NCBI GenBank assembly: GCA_020846005.1
Contig: JADLEQ010000037.1
Location: 1-55,028, forward strand
Length of the DNA stretch: 55,028 nt
DNA from: Polyangiaceae bacterium
GTDB lineage: Bacteria > Myxococcota_A > Polyangia > Polyangiales > Polyangiaceae
Direction: 5' to 3'
Below the pieces are notes generated by a model. The model was not told the origin of the DNA, searched no databases, and was given only the letters and a program-made list of their open reading frames with translations. Positions 1-8,412 of the stretch are shown here, in pieces. Each line of letters begins with the position of its first letter. Position 1 is the stretch's first letter. Both the position numbers and the translations under genes were made by a program.

Positions 1-83
1 CGAACACCAACTGGGTCACGCACCTCGTCCGCGTGCGCCTGACGCCCGAGGCGCTGGACGCCTTCGCGGAGCGAGTGAAGTGA
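1..83 (+). CDS. 3' end of an unidentified CDS
   Basis: Only the last 26 codons of a plus-strand gene lie in the window, ending in TGA at 81-83 in the frame starting at base 3. The visible tail includes WVTHLVRVRLTPEALDAF and ends in a lysine. Codon use is like the neighbouring genes. The fragment is too short to assign to a family; the gene is convergent with the sigma factor operon to its right. Confidence 0.5.
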   Translation, partial: NTNWVTHLVRVRLTPEALDAFAERVK

Positions 84-137
84 GCGCCTGAGCCCGGGGC
101 GGCGGCCGGGGGGGCGGTGATGGTGGCTCGAGGGGCG

Positions 138-165
138 GCGCGCGCGTCGCCCTCGTCGCGCGCGC
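138..165 (-). terminator. GC-alternating hairpin downstream of the sigma factor
   Basis: A 9-bp perfect inverted repeat (arms 138-146 and 157-165, both alternating GC) encloses a 10-base loop. It lies just past the stop codon of the leftward sigma factor gene and between two convergent genes, where a terminator is expected. No T-tract is visible, so intrinsic termination is only a possibility. Confidence 0.4.
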
Positions 166-175
166 GCTGGCGCGC

Positions 176-1072
176 TCAGCCGGCGAGCGCCCGCGCCAGG
201 TGGGCGAGCTTGCGTGGGTTGCGCACCCAGCGCACGGCGCGGACGGTGTCGCCGTCCACGCCGAGGACGAGGACGCCGGTGAGGCCGCTCGGCTCGTGGA
301 GCAGCACCGCGATCTCGTGGTTCACCCACGCGAGGGAGGGCGAGACGGGGACCCGGACCTTGCGGGCGACGCCACAGAGGAACGCCGCGACGCGCCGGCC
401 GCCGTGGATGGGGCGGAGCGCGCTCTTCGCCACGCCGCCGCCGTCGCTCACCACGACGGCGTCCGCCGCGAGCAGCCTGGCGACCTCCTCGCGGTCGCCG
501 CCCCCCGCTGCCAGCACGAACGCATGTGCGAGCCGCGTCGCCTGCGCCTCGGTCGTGCAGAACCGCTGGTGACGGCCCTCGACGTGCCCGCGCGCGCGGT
601 GGTGGAGCTGCCGGCACGCCGCCTCGGAGCGCCCGAGCGCCGCCGCGATCTCCGCGTGCTCCCACTCGAACACCTCGCGCAGGAGGACCGCGGCGCGCTC
701 GAGCGGCGACAGCGACTCGAGGATCACGAGGAGCCCGAGCTTCGCGGACTCGCGCAGGCCGTAGCGGCGCTCCGGATCCTCCTCCCCGGCGCCGGGCGCG
801 GGCGCCGCGCTGGCGAGCGGCTCGGGGAGCCACGGGCCGACGTACCGCTCGCGGCGCGCGCGCGCCGAGCCGAGCGCGTCGAGGCACAACCGGACCACGA
901 CGGTCGTGAGCCACGCGCGCTCCGATCGCGGCGCCTCCTCGCTGCCGTGGACCTTGAGCCACGCGTCCTGGAGCACGTCGTCCGCCTCCGTCGCGCTGCC
1001 GAGCATCCGGTACGCGACTCCGAACAGGTGCTCGCGCTCGCGGGCGAACGCGCCGGCCCAGTCGTGCGCCAT
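176..1072 (-). CDS. ECF41-type RNA polymerase sigma factor (SigJ-like)
   Basis: This 298-residue sigma factor would direct RNA polymerase to a small regulon. Region 2 lies at about residues 10-75 (FGVAYRMLGSATEADDVLQD), region 4 at about 105-160 (SPLERAAVLLREVFEWEHAEIA), and a SnoaL-like C-terminal domain at about 170-298. The linker motif YVGPWLPEPL and the C-terminal motif DGGG are, as I remember them, hallmarks of the ECF41 group, in which the C-terminal domain replaces an anti-sigma factor and modulates activity. The ATG at 1072 gives a normal N-terminus. Only 2 bases separate it from the stop of the upstream flavoprotein gene, so the two are probably cotranscribed. ECF41 factors are known to sit beside oxidoreductase, carboxymuconolactone decarboxylase or epimerase genes, and this context fits. 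Confidence 0.93.
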   Translation of the reverse strand: MAHDWAGAFAREREHLFGVAYRMLGSATEADDVLQDAWLKVHGSEEAPRSERAWLTTVVVRLCLDALGSARARRERYVGPWLPEPLASAAPAPGAGEEDPERRYGLRESAKLGLLVILESLSPLERAAVLLREVFEWEHAEIAAALGRSEAACRQLHHRARGHVEGRHQRFCTTEAQATRLAHAFVLAAGGGDREEVARLLAADAVVVSDGGGVAKSALRPIHGGRRVAAFLCGVARKVRVPVSPSLAWVNHEIAVLLHEPSGLTGVLVLGVDGDTVRAVRWVRNPRKLAHLARALAG

Positions 1073-1074
1073 GG

Positions 1075-2250
1075 CTAGGTGAGCATGGCCTCGATCGCGG
1101 GCTCGGTCGATCGGCGGCCGGGCCAGGTGTAGCTGCCCGGGAGCAGCCGCTCGATGGCGAGGACCGCCGTGGTGTACCGGCACACCGAGCCCTTGATCCG
1201 GGCGCCGGCCGCGCCCGCGACCACACCGTGAGACGGCGTGTCGTCCCTCGCCACCCGCTGGATGAGCCCCCGCTCGCGCCCGAGGCTCAGGCAGCGGAGC
1301 GCGTACGCGAACCGAAACGGCGTGAGCTCGCCCCCCGCGAGCGCCCGGAGCGCGTTGTCGGCCGCGTGGGCGCCGAGCGGCAGCGCCGTCGCGCAGGCCA
1401 TGCGCAGCGGCAGTGGTCGGGGCGCGACGATCGCCGCGCCGTCGCCCGCGCCGAGGATGTCCGGCGCGCCGAGCGCGCGCAGCTCCGCGTCGACCGCGAG
1501 CGCGCCGCTCGGCGTGGTGGCGAGCCCGGCCTCGCGCGCGAGCGGCGCGGCTGCCAGGCCCCCGCACCAGACGGACACGTCGGCGTCGAGCCGGCCCCCG
1601 TCGGACGTCTCGACCGCGCCGGACCCCACCGCGCGGACGGCCGCGTGCTCCACGACCCGCACGCCGAGCTCGCGGAGCGCGGCGCCGAGCGCCTCGCTCC
1701 CCGCCTCGGAGAGCCCCGCCCCGACCGGACCGCGGGCGACCAGCGTGACGCGCAGCGAGGGGCGGGCCTCGGCGAGCTCCGTGGCGAGCTCGACGCCCGT
1801 GAGCCCCGCCCCGATCACGCAGACGCTCGCGCCGCGGCGGGCGGCGTCGAGCCGGGAGGCGAGGGCCACCGCGCCCGGCTCCGTCGCCACGTCGTACGCG
1901 TGCTCTGCCAGACCCGGGATCGGCCCGTCACGGCGGGCGCTGCCGAGGGCGTAGATGAGCAGGTCGTAGCGGAGCTCGCCTCCGCCGCCGAGCGTGACCG
2001 TCCGGCGCGCGGGGTCGAGCCGCACCGCCCGATCGACGACCAGGCGCGTGCGCGTGCCGCGGAGCATCCGGGCGAGCGAGCGCGCGGGGACGCGCCGGCC
2101 AGCCGCGCGCTCGTGCAGCCGGATCCGCTCGACGAAGGCTGCGCGCTCGTTCACCAGCGTCACGGCCGCGCCCCGCCCGGATCGCCCCGACAGCCGCAGC
2201 GCAGCCATCACCCCGGCGTAGCCGCCGCCCAGAATCACGACTCTCGTCAT
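1075..2250 (-). CDS. NAD(P)/FAD-dependent oxidoreductase (NDH-2-like)
   Basis: A 391-residue pyridine-nucleotide-disulfide-type flavoprotein. The N-terminus VVILGGGYAGVMAALRL is the FAD-binding Rossmann motif. A second dinucleotide motif, CVIGAGLTGVELATELAE at about residue 160, binds NAD(P)H, and the FAD-contacting segment PDILGAGDGAA follows near residue 280. There is no redox CxxC, so it resembles type II NADH dehydrogenases and related single-electron or quinone reductases rather than disulfide reductases. The substrate is unknown. It sits directly upstream of the ECF41 sigma gene with a 2-base gap. That pairing is typical for the sigma family and makes this gene the likely target of the sigma factor. 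Confidence 0.88.
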   Translation of the reverse strand: MTRVVILGGGYAGVMAALRLSGRSGRGAAVTLVNERAAFVERIRLHERAAGRRVPARSLARMLRGTRTRLVVDRAVRLDPARRTVTLGGGGELRYDLLIYALGSARRDGPIPGLAEHAYDVATEPGAVALASRLDAARRGASVCVIGAGLTGVELATELAEARPSLRVTLVARGPVGAGLSEAGSEALGAALRELGVRVVEHAAVRAVGSGAVETSDGGRLDADVSVWCGGLAAAPLAREAGLATTPSGALAVDAELRALGAPDILGAGDGAAIVAPRPLPLRMACATALPLGAHAADNALRALAGGELTPFRFAYALRCLSLGRERGLIQRVARDDTPSHGVVAGAAGARIKGSVCRYTTAVLAIERLLPGSYTWPGRRSTEPAIEAMLT

Positions 2251-2321
2251 CGCATCGGTCTCCACCCTGGAGACGACGGAGCTCGCGCGTCCGTGACATC
2301 GGGTGGCCCGCCCGCCGTCCG

Positions 2322-2939
2322 TTACCCTCCGCGCCCGGGCGTGACCCCGGCGGCCGCCAGCGCCTCCGGGGTGTCGAGATCCTCCGCGACCCCCGGATCG
2401 TCGACCGGCACGTCGAGCGTGGGGCCGCCCGCGCGGAGCGCCTCCCGGAGCGTGCCGTGCTCGTCCGCCTGGAGGAGCGCGGCCACCGCGGGCGCCGAGA
2501 GCGCGATCGGGTGCCCGCCCCGGCCCGCGTAGGTCGGGCGGGCCGCCGCCGCGCCGCCGCGCAGCGCGCCGAGCAGCGCAGCGATCGTGGAGGCCGCGAC
2601 GTGCGGGTGGTCCACCAGCGAGAGCACCACCGGGCGCCGACGCGCCGTGCCCCCCAACGCGGCGACGCCGAGCCGCGCGGACGACAGCATCCCCCGATCC
2701 GGGTCCGGGTTCCTCACGTACCCGAGCGGGGTTCCGCAGAGCGCCCGCTCGATCGCGGCAGCGTGCGGCGCGGCGGTCACCACGACGATCGGGGCGCACC
2801 CCGCCGCGGCGAGCGTGCGCGCAGCGCGCACCACGAGGGGCTCGCCGGCGAGCGTCGCGAGGGCCTTCGCCGTCCCCGCGCGCGAGGACCGCCCGGCCGC
2901 GAGCAGGACCGCTCCCGCTGCGCCGTCGCGTGCGCTCAT
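2322..2939 (-). CDS. mocA: MocA-like molybdopterin cytidylyltransferase
   Basis: A 205-residue nucleotidyltransferase of the MobA/MocA fold. The N-terminal loop AVLLAAGRSSRAGTAKAL is the nucleotide-binding signature; RNPDPDRGMLSS and SLVDHPHV match the metal and substrate loops, and GRGGHP lies near residue 150. MocA attaches CMP to molybdopterin to make the cytosine dinucleotide cofactor used by xanthine-oxidase-family enzymes. Its ATG overlaps the stop of the FAD subunit gene (ATGA, 2936-2939), placing it in the same operon as a Mo hydroxylase, which strongly supports the cofactor role. A CoxI/MobA-like maturation factor is the main alternative. Confidence 0.85.
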   Translation of the reverse strand: MSARDGAAGAVLLAAGRSSRAGTAKALATLAGEPLVVRAARTLAAAGCAPIVVVTAAPHAAAIERALCGTPLGYVRNPDPDRGMLSSARLGVAALGGTARRRPVVLSLVDHPHVAASTIAALLGALRGGAAAARPTYAGRGGHPIALSAPAVAALLQADEHGTLREALRAGGPTLDVPVDDPGVAEDLDTPEALAAAGVTPGRGG

Positions 2940-3925
2940 CCCGCCGCGGCGCGGAGCGCGCGCCGCACGAACACCGGCACCATCTCGCGCCGGTAGTCCG
3001 GATCGCCCGGGACGTTCGGCAGGGGCCGGCACTGCTGGTGCGCGCGCGCCCCCACAGCCACGATCGCCGCCTCGAGCTCCTGCGTGCCAAGCGCCTTCCC
3101 CGCCAGCTCGTCGCTCGCGCCCGTCACGCGGCGGGGCACCGCCTGGAGCGCGACCACCACCACGTCCGCCGACTGGACCACGCCGCCGGCCGCGTCCACG
3201 CGGACGGCGACCCCGAGCAGCGGGAAATCGAAGGACTCCCGCGGGCGGAGCTTCAGGTAAGCGCCGCGGTGGCCGGCCGCCTGCGCGGGGACGCGGATCG
3301 CCGTCACGAGCTCGTTCGGCGCGAGGCGGCGGTTGTAGACGCCGTCCGGCTTCCACAGCGACTCGAGCGGCACCTCGCGCGTCCCCGCTGCGGTCGCGAC
3401 CGTCAGGGACGCGCCCAGCGTGAGCAGCGCGGGCGCGGTGTCGTTGCTCGCGGCGGCGACGCACTTCTGCCCGCCGGGCACCACGTGGCAGACGGCGCCG
3501 TCCTTCTTCAGGCAGTGGCCGAGCGACTTGCGCCAGAAGGCCGACTGGTTCACGTAGCGGCAGCGAGTGTCGAGGAGGACGTTGCCGCCGAGCGTCCCCA
3601 TGCGCCGGATCTGCGGGCTCGCGACGAGGCCGGCGGCCATCGCCAGCGCGGGCGCCCGCGCGCGCACCTCGGGGTGCTCGGCGACCTCGTGCAGGCGCGT
3701 CGTGGCGCCGATCACCAGCGCGCCGCCTGGGTCGACGGACACACCCGACAGCCCCTCCACGCCCGCCAGCGACACCAGCGTCTGCGGCGCGAGGAGCCGG
3801 TGCTTGAGGTTCGGGAGCAGATCCGTGCCGCCGGCGAAGGGCAGCGCCCCCTCGCCGCCGAGGAGCGCGAGCGCCTCCTCGACGGTGCGGGGGCGCGCGA
3901 CCTGGAGCTGGGGGAGACGCAACAT
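2936..3925 (-). CDS. hcrB: FAD/[4Fe-4S] subunit of a 4-hydroxybenzoyl-CoA reductase-like enzyme
   Basis: A 329-residue medium subunit of a molybdenum hydroxylase. The FAD motif ALPFAGGTDLLP is at residues 27-38, and SPQIRRMGTLGGNVLLDT at 103-120. Ordinary family members lack the stretch from residue 122 to 155, which here carries cysteines at 122, 138, 146 and 155. As I recall, these are exactly the positions that bind the extra [4Fe-4S] cluster in HcrB of Thauera aromatica, so the assignment to the 4-hydroxybenzoyl-CoA reductase branch is strong. The C-terminal CO-dehydrogenase flavoprotein domain (about 215-320) is complete. The gene overlaps the large subunit by one base (TGATG) and mocA by four. 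The extra cluster is thought to allow electron flow towards the substrate in reductive dehydroxylation. Confidence 0.88.
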   Translation of the reverse strand: MLRLPQLQVARPRTVEEALALLGGEGALPFAGGTDLLPNLKHRLLAPQTLVSLAGVEGLSGVSVDPGGALVIGATTRLHEVAEHPEVRARAPALAMAAGLVASPQIRRMGTLGGNVLLDTRCRYVNQSAFWRKSLGHCLKKDGAVCHVVPGGQKCVAAASNDTAPALLTLGASLTVATAAGTREVPLESLWKPDGVYNRRLAPNELVTAIRVPAQAAGHRGAYLKLRPRESFDFPLLGVAVRVDAAGGVVQSADVVVVALQAVPRRVTGASDELAGKALGTQELEAAIVAVGARAHQQCRPLPNVPGDPDYRREMVPVFVRRALRAAAG

Positions 3926-6255
3926 CAGCCGCGCCCTCCCGCTGCCTGGGCGCGGAGCGCGGCGAGGACACGCGCGGGGGTGAACGGTAGGTCCCGCAGC
4001 CGCACGCCGACGGCGTCGAAGATGGCGTTGCCGATCGCCGGGATCGCCGGGTGCAGCGGCCCCTCGCCGGCCTCCTTCGCGCCGTAAGGGCCCTCGGGGT
4101 CGAGGCTCTCGACGACGATCGCGTGGAGCTCCGGGACGTCGAGCGACGTGGGGATGGGGTAGTCCAGCAGGGAAGGACCCGTGTGCAGGCCGCGCCCGTC
4201 GATCTGGTGATGCTCGAGCGTCGCCTCGGCGGCGCCCATGTAGGCGGAGCCCTCGATCTGCCCGGCGACGAGCGTCGGGTTCAGGGCGCGGCCGCAGTCG
4301 TGCGCGACCCAGAGCTGGGTGCAGGTGACCCGCCCCGTCTCCTCGTCCACCTCGACCTCGGCGACGTGCGCCGTGAACGAGTACGCGGGTGACGCGCCGA
4401 TCGTCCCGCCGCGGTACTTGCCGCCGAGCTCGGGGGTGTCGTACGAGCCGGTGGCGCCGAGCGTCTCGAAGCGCGCCTCCGCGAGCTGGAACACCTCGCG
4501 GGTCGTGAGGGAGCGGGAGGGGTCCTCGGCGTCGTGCGCGTGGCCCGCGCCGAGCGCGACGCGCGCCGCATCGACCTCCCACTTCGCCGCCACCGCCTCG
4601 ACGAGCTGGCGCCGGAGCTTCCGGCAGGCGTCGATCGTCGCGTTGCCGACCATGAAGGTGACGCGGCTGGAGTAGGCGCCGAGATCGACCGGGCAGAGAT
4701 CGGTGTCCGCGGCGACCACGCGGACATCGGCGGGATCCATGCCGAGCTCCTCCGCCACGATGTTGCGGACCAGCGTGCTCGAGCCCTGCCCGATGTCGTT
4801 GCTCCCGGTGAACGCCAGCACGAGCCCGGATCGGTCCACCTTGAGCTGGATGCCCGCCTGCGGCAGCTCGTTCGGGTAGACGGGGTAGTTCGTGCCGGAG
4901 ATGTACATGGACCCGGCGACGCCGAGGCCGCGCCCGCGCGGGAGCTTGCCGTGGCGCTCCGCCCAGCCGCTGGCGCGCTCGACCGCCTCGAGGCACTGGA
5001 GGAACCCGCTCGAGGTGACGCGCTGACCGTTCACCGTCTCGACGAAGGCGCCCTGGAAGTTACGGCGGCGGACCTCGATCGGATCGAGGCCGAGGGCGTG
5101 GGCGACCTCGTCGAGCTGCGTCTCGAACGCGAACCGCGGCTGGACCGAGCCGTGCCCACGCTTGGGCCCGCAGGGCGGCTTGTTGGTGAAGACGCGCGTC
5201 GAGTCGAAACGGTAGGAGGGGAAGGCGTACGGACCCGTCAGGAGCTGGCCCGCGTAGTAGGTCGTCACCAGCCCGAAGGAGCTGTACGCGCCGCCGTCAA
5301 TCAGGAGCTTCGCGTCCACGGCGCGGATGCGGCCGTCCTTCGTCGCGCCGGTGCGGTAGTGCATCTGCATCGCGTGGCGGCCGCGGTGTGCGTAGAAGAC
5401 CTCCTCGCGCGTCCACAGCATCTTCACCGGGCGCCCCGTCATCATCGCGAGCTTGGCGACGCACAGCTCGAGGCTGAAGGGATCCGACTTGCCGCCGAAC
5501 GCCCCGCCGAGGCACGGCTGGATGACGCGCACCCGCGACTCCGGCAGCCCGAGGACGCGCGCCACGGTGCGGTGCACGTAGTGCGTGATCTGCGTCGAGC
5601 TCCACAGCGTGAGCGTCCCCGACGGATCGTGGGCGGCGACCGCGCAGTGCGGCTCGATCGCGGCGTGCGTCGTGCTCTGGAACGAGTAGTCGCCCTCGAC
5701 GATCAGCTCGGCGCCGGCGAGCTCGGCGTCCACCGGGCCGAACTCGAGCCGGACGTGCTTGGAGACGTTGTCCCTCTTGTCCTCGTGGATGCGGGGCTCC
5801 GCGCGCGTCCGCGCCTCCTCCGGATCGAGGAACGCGTGGAGCGGCTCGTACTCGACCTCGATCAGGTCGAGCGCCTGCAGCGCGGTGTCCTCGTCCACGG
5901 CGGCGACGGCCGCGACCTCGTCCCCGATGAAGCGCACCTTGTCGACCGCGAGGGCCGTCTCGTCCTGCGTCCACGGGATGACGCCGTACCGCTCCGGCAG
6001 ATCCGCGCCGGTGAGCACCGCGTGCACGCCGGGCAGCGCCCGCGCCCGCGAGGTGTCGACGCGGACGATCCGCGCGTGCGGCACGGTGCTCCTCAGCGTG
6101 CGCGCGTGCAGCATGCCGGGGAGCTGCAGGTCGTCCGTGTAGAGCGCGGCGCCGGTCGCCTTCGCGAGGCCGTCCACCTTGCGACCGGGCCGGCCGATGA
6201 CGCGGAACGTGTCGCCCCACGGCGGGTTCGTCCCGTGCTGGTCGCGAGCGGCCAT
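3925..6255 (-). CDS. hcrA: Molybdopterin-binding large subunit of a 4-hydroxybenzoyl-CoA reductase-like enzyme
   Basis: A 776-residue catalytic subunit of the xanthine dehydrogenase family, the length expected for HcrA. The N-terminal ald_Xan_dh domain starts with [20 protein letters not shown] at about residue 19. The Mo-binding domain carries [29 protein letters not shown] and, near the C-terminus, [12 protein letters not shown], whose second glutamate is the expected active-site base. Together with the [4Fe-4S]-bearing partner it should reduce or dehydroxylate an aromatic CoA ester in the cytoplasm; the exact substrate is inferred only. The ATG at 6255 begins the operon. The [2Fe-2S] small subunit that completes this enzyme is not upstream, between the genes, or elsewhere in the window. 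Confidence 0.88.
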   Translation of the reverse strand: MAARDQHGTNPPWGDTFRVIGRPGRKVDGLAKATGAALYTDDLQLPGMLHARTLRSTVPHARIVRVDTSRARALPGVHAVLTGADLPERYGVIPWTQDETALAVDKVRFIGDEVAAVAAVDEDTALQALDLIEVEYEPLHAFLDPEEARTRAEPRIHEDKRDNVSKHVRLEFGPVDAELAGAELIVEGDYSFQSTTHAAIEPHCAVAAHDPSGTLTLWSSTQITHYVHRTVARVLGLPESRVRVIQPCLGGAFGGKSDPFSLELCVAKLAMMTGRPVKMLWTREEVFYAHRGRHAMQMHYRTGATKDGRIRAVDAKLLIDGGAYSSFGLVTTYYAGQLLTGPYAFPSYRFDSTRVFTNKPPCGPKRGHGSVQPRFAFETQLDEVAHALGLDPIEVRRRNFQGAFVETVNGQRVTSSGFLQCLEAVERASGWAERHGKLPRGRGLGVAGSMYISGTNYPVYPNELPQAGIQLKVDRSGLVLAFTGSNDIGQGSSTLVRNIVAEELGMDPADVRVVAADTDLCPVDLGAYSSRVTFMVGNATIDACRKLRRQLVEAVAAKWEVDAARVALGAGHAHDAEDPSRSLTTREVFQLAEARFETLGATGSYDTPELGGKYRGGTIGASPAYSFTAHVAEVEVDEETGRVTCTQLWVAHDCGRALNPTLVAGQIEGSAYMGAAEATLEHHQIDGRGLHTGPSLLDYPIPTSLDVPELHAIVVESLDPEGPYGAKEAGEGPLHPAIPAIGNAIFDAVGVRLRDLPFTPARVLAALRAQAAGGRG

Positions 6256-6771
6256 CGTACCGAGGCGCGTCTAGCGCGGCCCCCGCGAGCCGCCAACCTA
6301 CGGCGCCGCGCAGCGGGGCGACCGTGAACCGCCGCGATCCCGCGCGCGCCGCGCCGCCCGGCGCGCCGGCGGCGACCAGCGCGAGCGACGAGCCGAGCGG
6401 GCGTCGAGCCGCCGAGCGCCGCGACCAACACTCGCGCCGTTTGGAGCCGGCCGCCGCCCGCCCCGCGCGCCGCCAACCGGGAGGCCGGAGCTCCGGCGAC
6501 GCGTCGGCCATCGATCCGGTTGCCCCCACGCCAGCGGTCGCGGACGCGAACGTCCACACCGCGAGGGGTGTCCTCGGACGCCTGGCCCCCGCGATCCGGG
6601 GGGCAGCAGGGCTACCAGGGTGTCCGGCCCGGCGAGAGGCTCGACCGGTACCCGGGCGGGAGCGCCGTCCAAGGCTCACCGCACGAGCTCCAACGGCCCA
6701 AGGCGGCCGAGAGAACGACCGCGCTCGACGCGAAGCAGGCGAGCACGAAGATCGGCTCCACTTCCGATGCC
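6256..6771. other. Intergenic region without a convincing gene
   Basis: About 515 bases separate the hcrA-like start from the first recognisable hsdM-derived codons. Several open frames cross it, but none has a domain I recognise or a start with a good ribosome binding site. Base composition is as high in GC as the flanks up to about 6600 and then slightly lower. Promoters for the leftward hcr operon should lie at its left edge, but I cannot pick out a clear -35/-10 pair. Confidence 0.5.
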
Positions 6772-7345
6772 GTGGTGGGCTTCGAAGAGAAGCTCTGGCA
6801 GATGGCGGACAAGCTCCGCAACGACATGGACGCGGCCGAGTACGAGCACGTCTCTCCGACCCTGCCTGCGGCTCGGGCGGCAGGTTCATCTCGAGCGAGA
6901 GGTTCGCCGAGGCGCACGGCGGGCGCGCCGGCGACATCAGCATCTACGGCCAGGAGTCGAACCACACGACGCGGCGCCTCGCGAAGCGGCACCTCGCGAT
7001 CCGCTGCATCGACGCCAACATCGTGCACGGCGACACCTTCCACGCCGACGGCCCAAAGGACCTCCAAGCCGCCTACGTCCTCGCGAACCCGCCGTTCAAC
7101 GACAGCGACTGGGGCCAGCCGCGCGTCGAGGAAGACGTGCGCTGCAGGTACGGCGTGCTGCCCGCAGGCAACGCGAACTTCGCCCGGGTGCAGCACCTCC
7201 TCCACCACCTCTCGCCCACGGGCATCGCGGGCTTCGTGCTGGCGAACGGCAGCATGTCGTCGCCGCAGGCCGGCGAGGGCGACACTCGCAAGGCCATCGT
7301 GGAAGCAGACCTCGTCGACTGCATGGTCGCGCTGACACCGAGCCC
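6772..7345 (+). pseudogene. hsdM: hsdM remnant (type I restriction-modification methyltransferase subunit)
   Basis: The reading frame begins with [20 protein letters not shown], the typical HsdM N-terminus, at about 6781. Directly after EYEHV the sequence jumps to SDPACGSGG, the AdoMet-binding motif I, in another frame (around 6857). The intervening part of the N-terminal domain is therefore deleted and the frame shifted. Downstream come [19 protein letters not shown], the catalytic motif [10 protein letters not shown] (about 7090) and [11 protein letters not shown]. The homology then ends at VDCMVAL, so the C-terminal third is also missing. The original start is uncertain; GTG codons at 6772 and 6775 are possible. 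The product cannot be a working methyltransferase. Confidence 0.85.
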
Positions 7346-7411
7346 TCACCGCTCCCTCGGGTCGCGCACGACCCGCTCGGACAGAGGCAGGTTCGCAGCC
7401 GGAGACTCGAG

Positions 7412-7540
7412 ATGACCAAGACCAGGCCGAAGTTCAAGTCCGTCGATCCCTCCTCGGGTCCCGCCCGCATCGAGTACCTGCGGGTCGAGAACTACGGGGC
7501 GCTCCGGACGCTCGTGCTCGACGGCCTGCACGACTCCAGG
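7412..7540 (+). pseudogene. AAA ATPase N-terminal remnant
   Basis: An ATG at 7412 opens a frame whose first 40 residues (PARIEYLRVENYGALRTLVL) look like the N-terminal strand of RecF/SMC-like AAA ATPases found within restriction loci. The Walker A motif that should follow within about ten residues is missing, and the frame runs into unrelated codons after about 7540. Only the very start of the gene survives. Next to a DUF4276-like remnant, it suggests an original ATPase/TOPRIM-like pair resembling RloA/RloB ('restriction-linked ORFs'); that parallel is an inference. Confidence 0.6.
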
Positions 7541-7566
7541 GATATCGCAGGTGGCTCCCGGCGAGT

Positions 7567-7905
7567 TGGCGCATCGTCGTGCTCGTGGATCGCGACGACG
7601 ACGACTGCCGTCCGCCGCAGCTCGAGCTGGAGGCCTGGTCCTTCGGCGACTGGGGCGCCGTTCGCGCCGCCTATCCTCGTGTCTCGGCAACCATCCCGGA
7701 TGAGCGGCGGTATCGTAGGCCACACGCGGTGGTCGGCGGGACCTGGGAGGCCCTCGAACGAGCGCTCCAGGCGGCGGGATACTTCCAGACTGGCGGGCCC
7801 AGGAAGGTCGAGGCCGCTCGGGCGATCGCGGAGCACATGCAACCGGCCCGCAACACCTCGCCGAGCTTCCGGGCGATGCGTGCGGCGCTGGAGGAGCTGA
7901 CGGCG
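7567..7905 (+). pseudogene. DUF4276-like (possible TOPRIM/RloB-like) remnant
   Basis: The frame reads RIVVLVDRDDDDC at about 7570, an acidic strand-loop typical of DUF4276/TOPRIM-like folds. It then passes directly to QLELEAWSFGDWGAVRAAYP and further to RRPHAVVGGTWEALERALQA and AEHMQPARNTSPSFRAM. The residues normally between the acidic loop and QLELEAW appear to be deleted in frame, and the N-terminus is lost. The open frame continues to 7977 only because it overlaps the hsdR remnant in another frame. The family assignment is from memory and moderately secure. Confidence 0.55.
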
Positions 7906-7907
7906 CC

Positions 7908-8315
7908 ATCAGCGCCTTCACCGAGTCCGTCGTCGAGCAAGCCGCGCTCGCGTGGTTCGAGGCGCTCGCGCGGCTGAACCCCACGGTCTTGCGCGAACGC
8001 CCCGATGAGTCGTTCCGGAAGCTCACGCGGTTCTCATCGCCCCAGCCAGTCGAGGCGAACCACGAGCTGCACGACGACCTCGTGAACGGCGTCAGCGCGG
8101 AGTACCTGCGCGCCGACGACACCATCGGCTACGACCCGGTGCGCGCCGTCGACTTCGACGCGCTCGAGAGCAACGACGGGCTGATCGTCAACCAGCTCAC
8201 CGTCAGCCAGGGCGGCCACAACCGGCGCCCCGACGTGGTCGTGTTCCTGAACGGCTCGCCGATCGCCGTCCCCGAGCTGAAGAACGCGGCGAGCGTGACG
8301 CCACCGAGGTCGTAG
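7908..8315 (+). pseudogene. hsdR: hsdR N-terminal remnant (type I restriction endonuclease subunit)
   Basis: The frame begins ISAFTESVVEQAALAWFEAL, the typical HsdR N-terminus with the first residue changed. It then jumps to ARLNPTVLRERPDESFRKL, so roughly 40 residues of the usual sequence are missing. It continues through GGHNRRPDVVVFLNGSPIAV and PELKNAA, the conserved nuclease-domain segment, and stops at a TAG shortly after. The ATPase/translocase domains that make up most of an intact HsdR of about 1000 residues are absent. The start is fused to the end of the DUF4276 remnant with no intergenic space. Confidence 0.85.
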
Positions 8316-8381
8316 GGGCCCGCTGGCCGCGGGGTCACCGGGCACCACCGGCCCAGGGGGGGCGGGCTACCTGGAGCGTGA

Positions 8382-8399
8382 CGGGGGCGCGCTCCCCCG
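8382..8399 (-). terminator. Hairpin downstream of moeA
   Basis: A 6-bp perfect stem (8382-8387 with 8394-8399, C plus five Gs pairing with five Cs plus G) encloses a 6-base loop. It lies 14 bases after the moeA stop codon, at the end of the leftward moaD/mobA-moaE/moeA operon. There is no T-tract. Confidence 0.4.
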
Positions 8400-8412
8400 G
8401 CGACGGTCGGCG

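Noticed and set aside
200..1078. Long plus-strand open frame opposite the sigma factor
   Set aside because: It is an antisense shadow of the ECF41 gene. Its translation is Arg/Ala/Gly-rich with no motif, as expected from high GC at third positions.
6601..6705. Frame reading [15 protein letters not shown], which recalled a TNT-type toxin or ADP-ribosyl-cyclase fragment
   Set aside because: Only a dozen residues are suggestive, there is no start, and the rest of the frame has no further similarity. It is more likely chance or a very eroded leader to the hsdM remnant.
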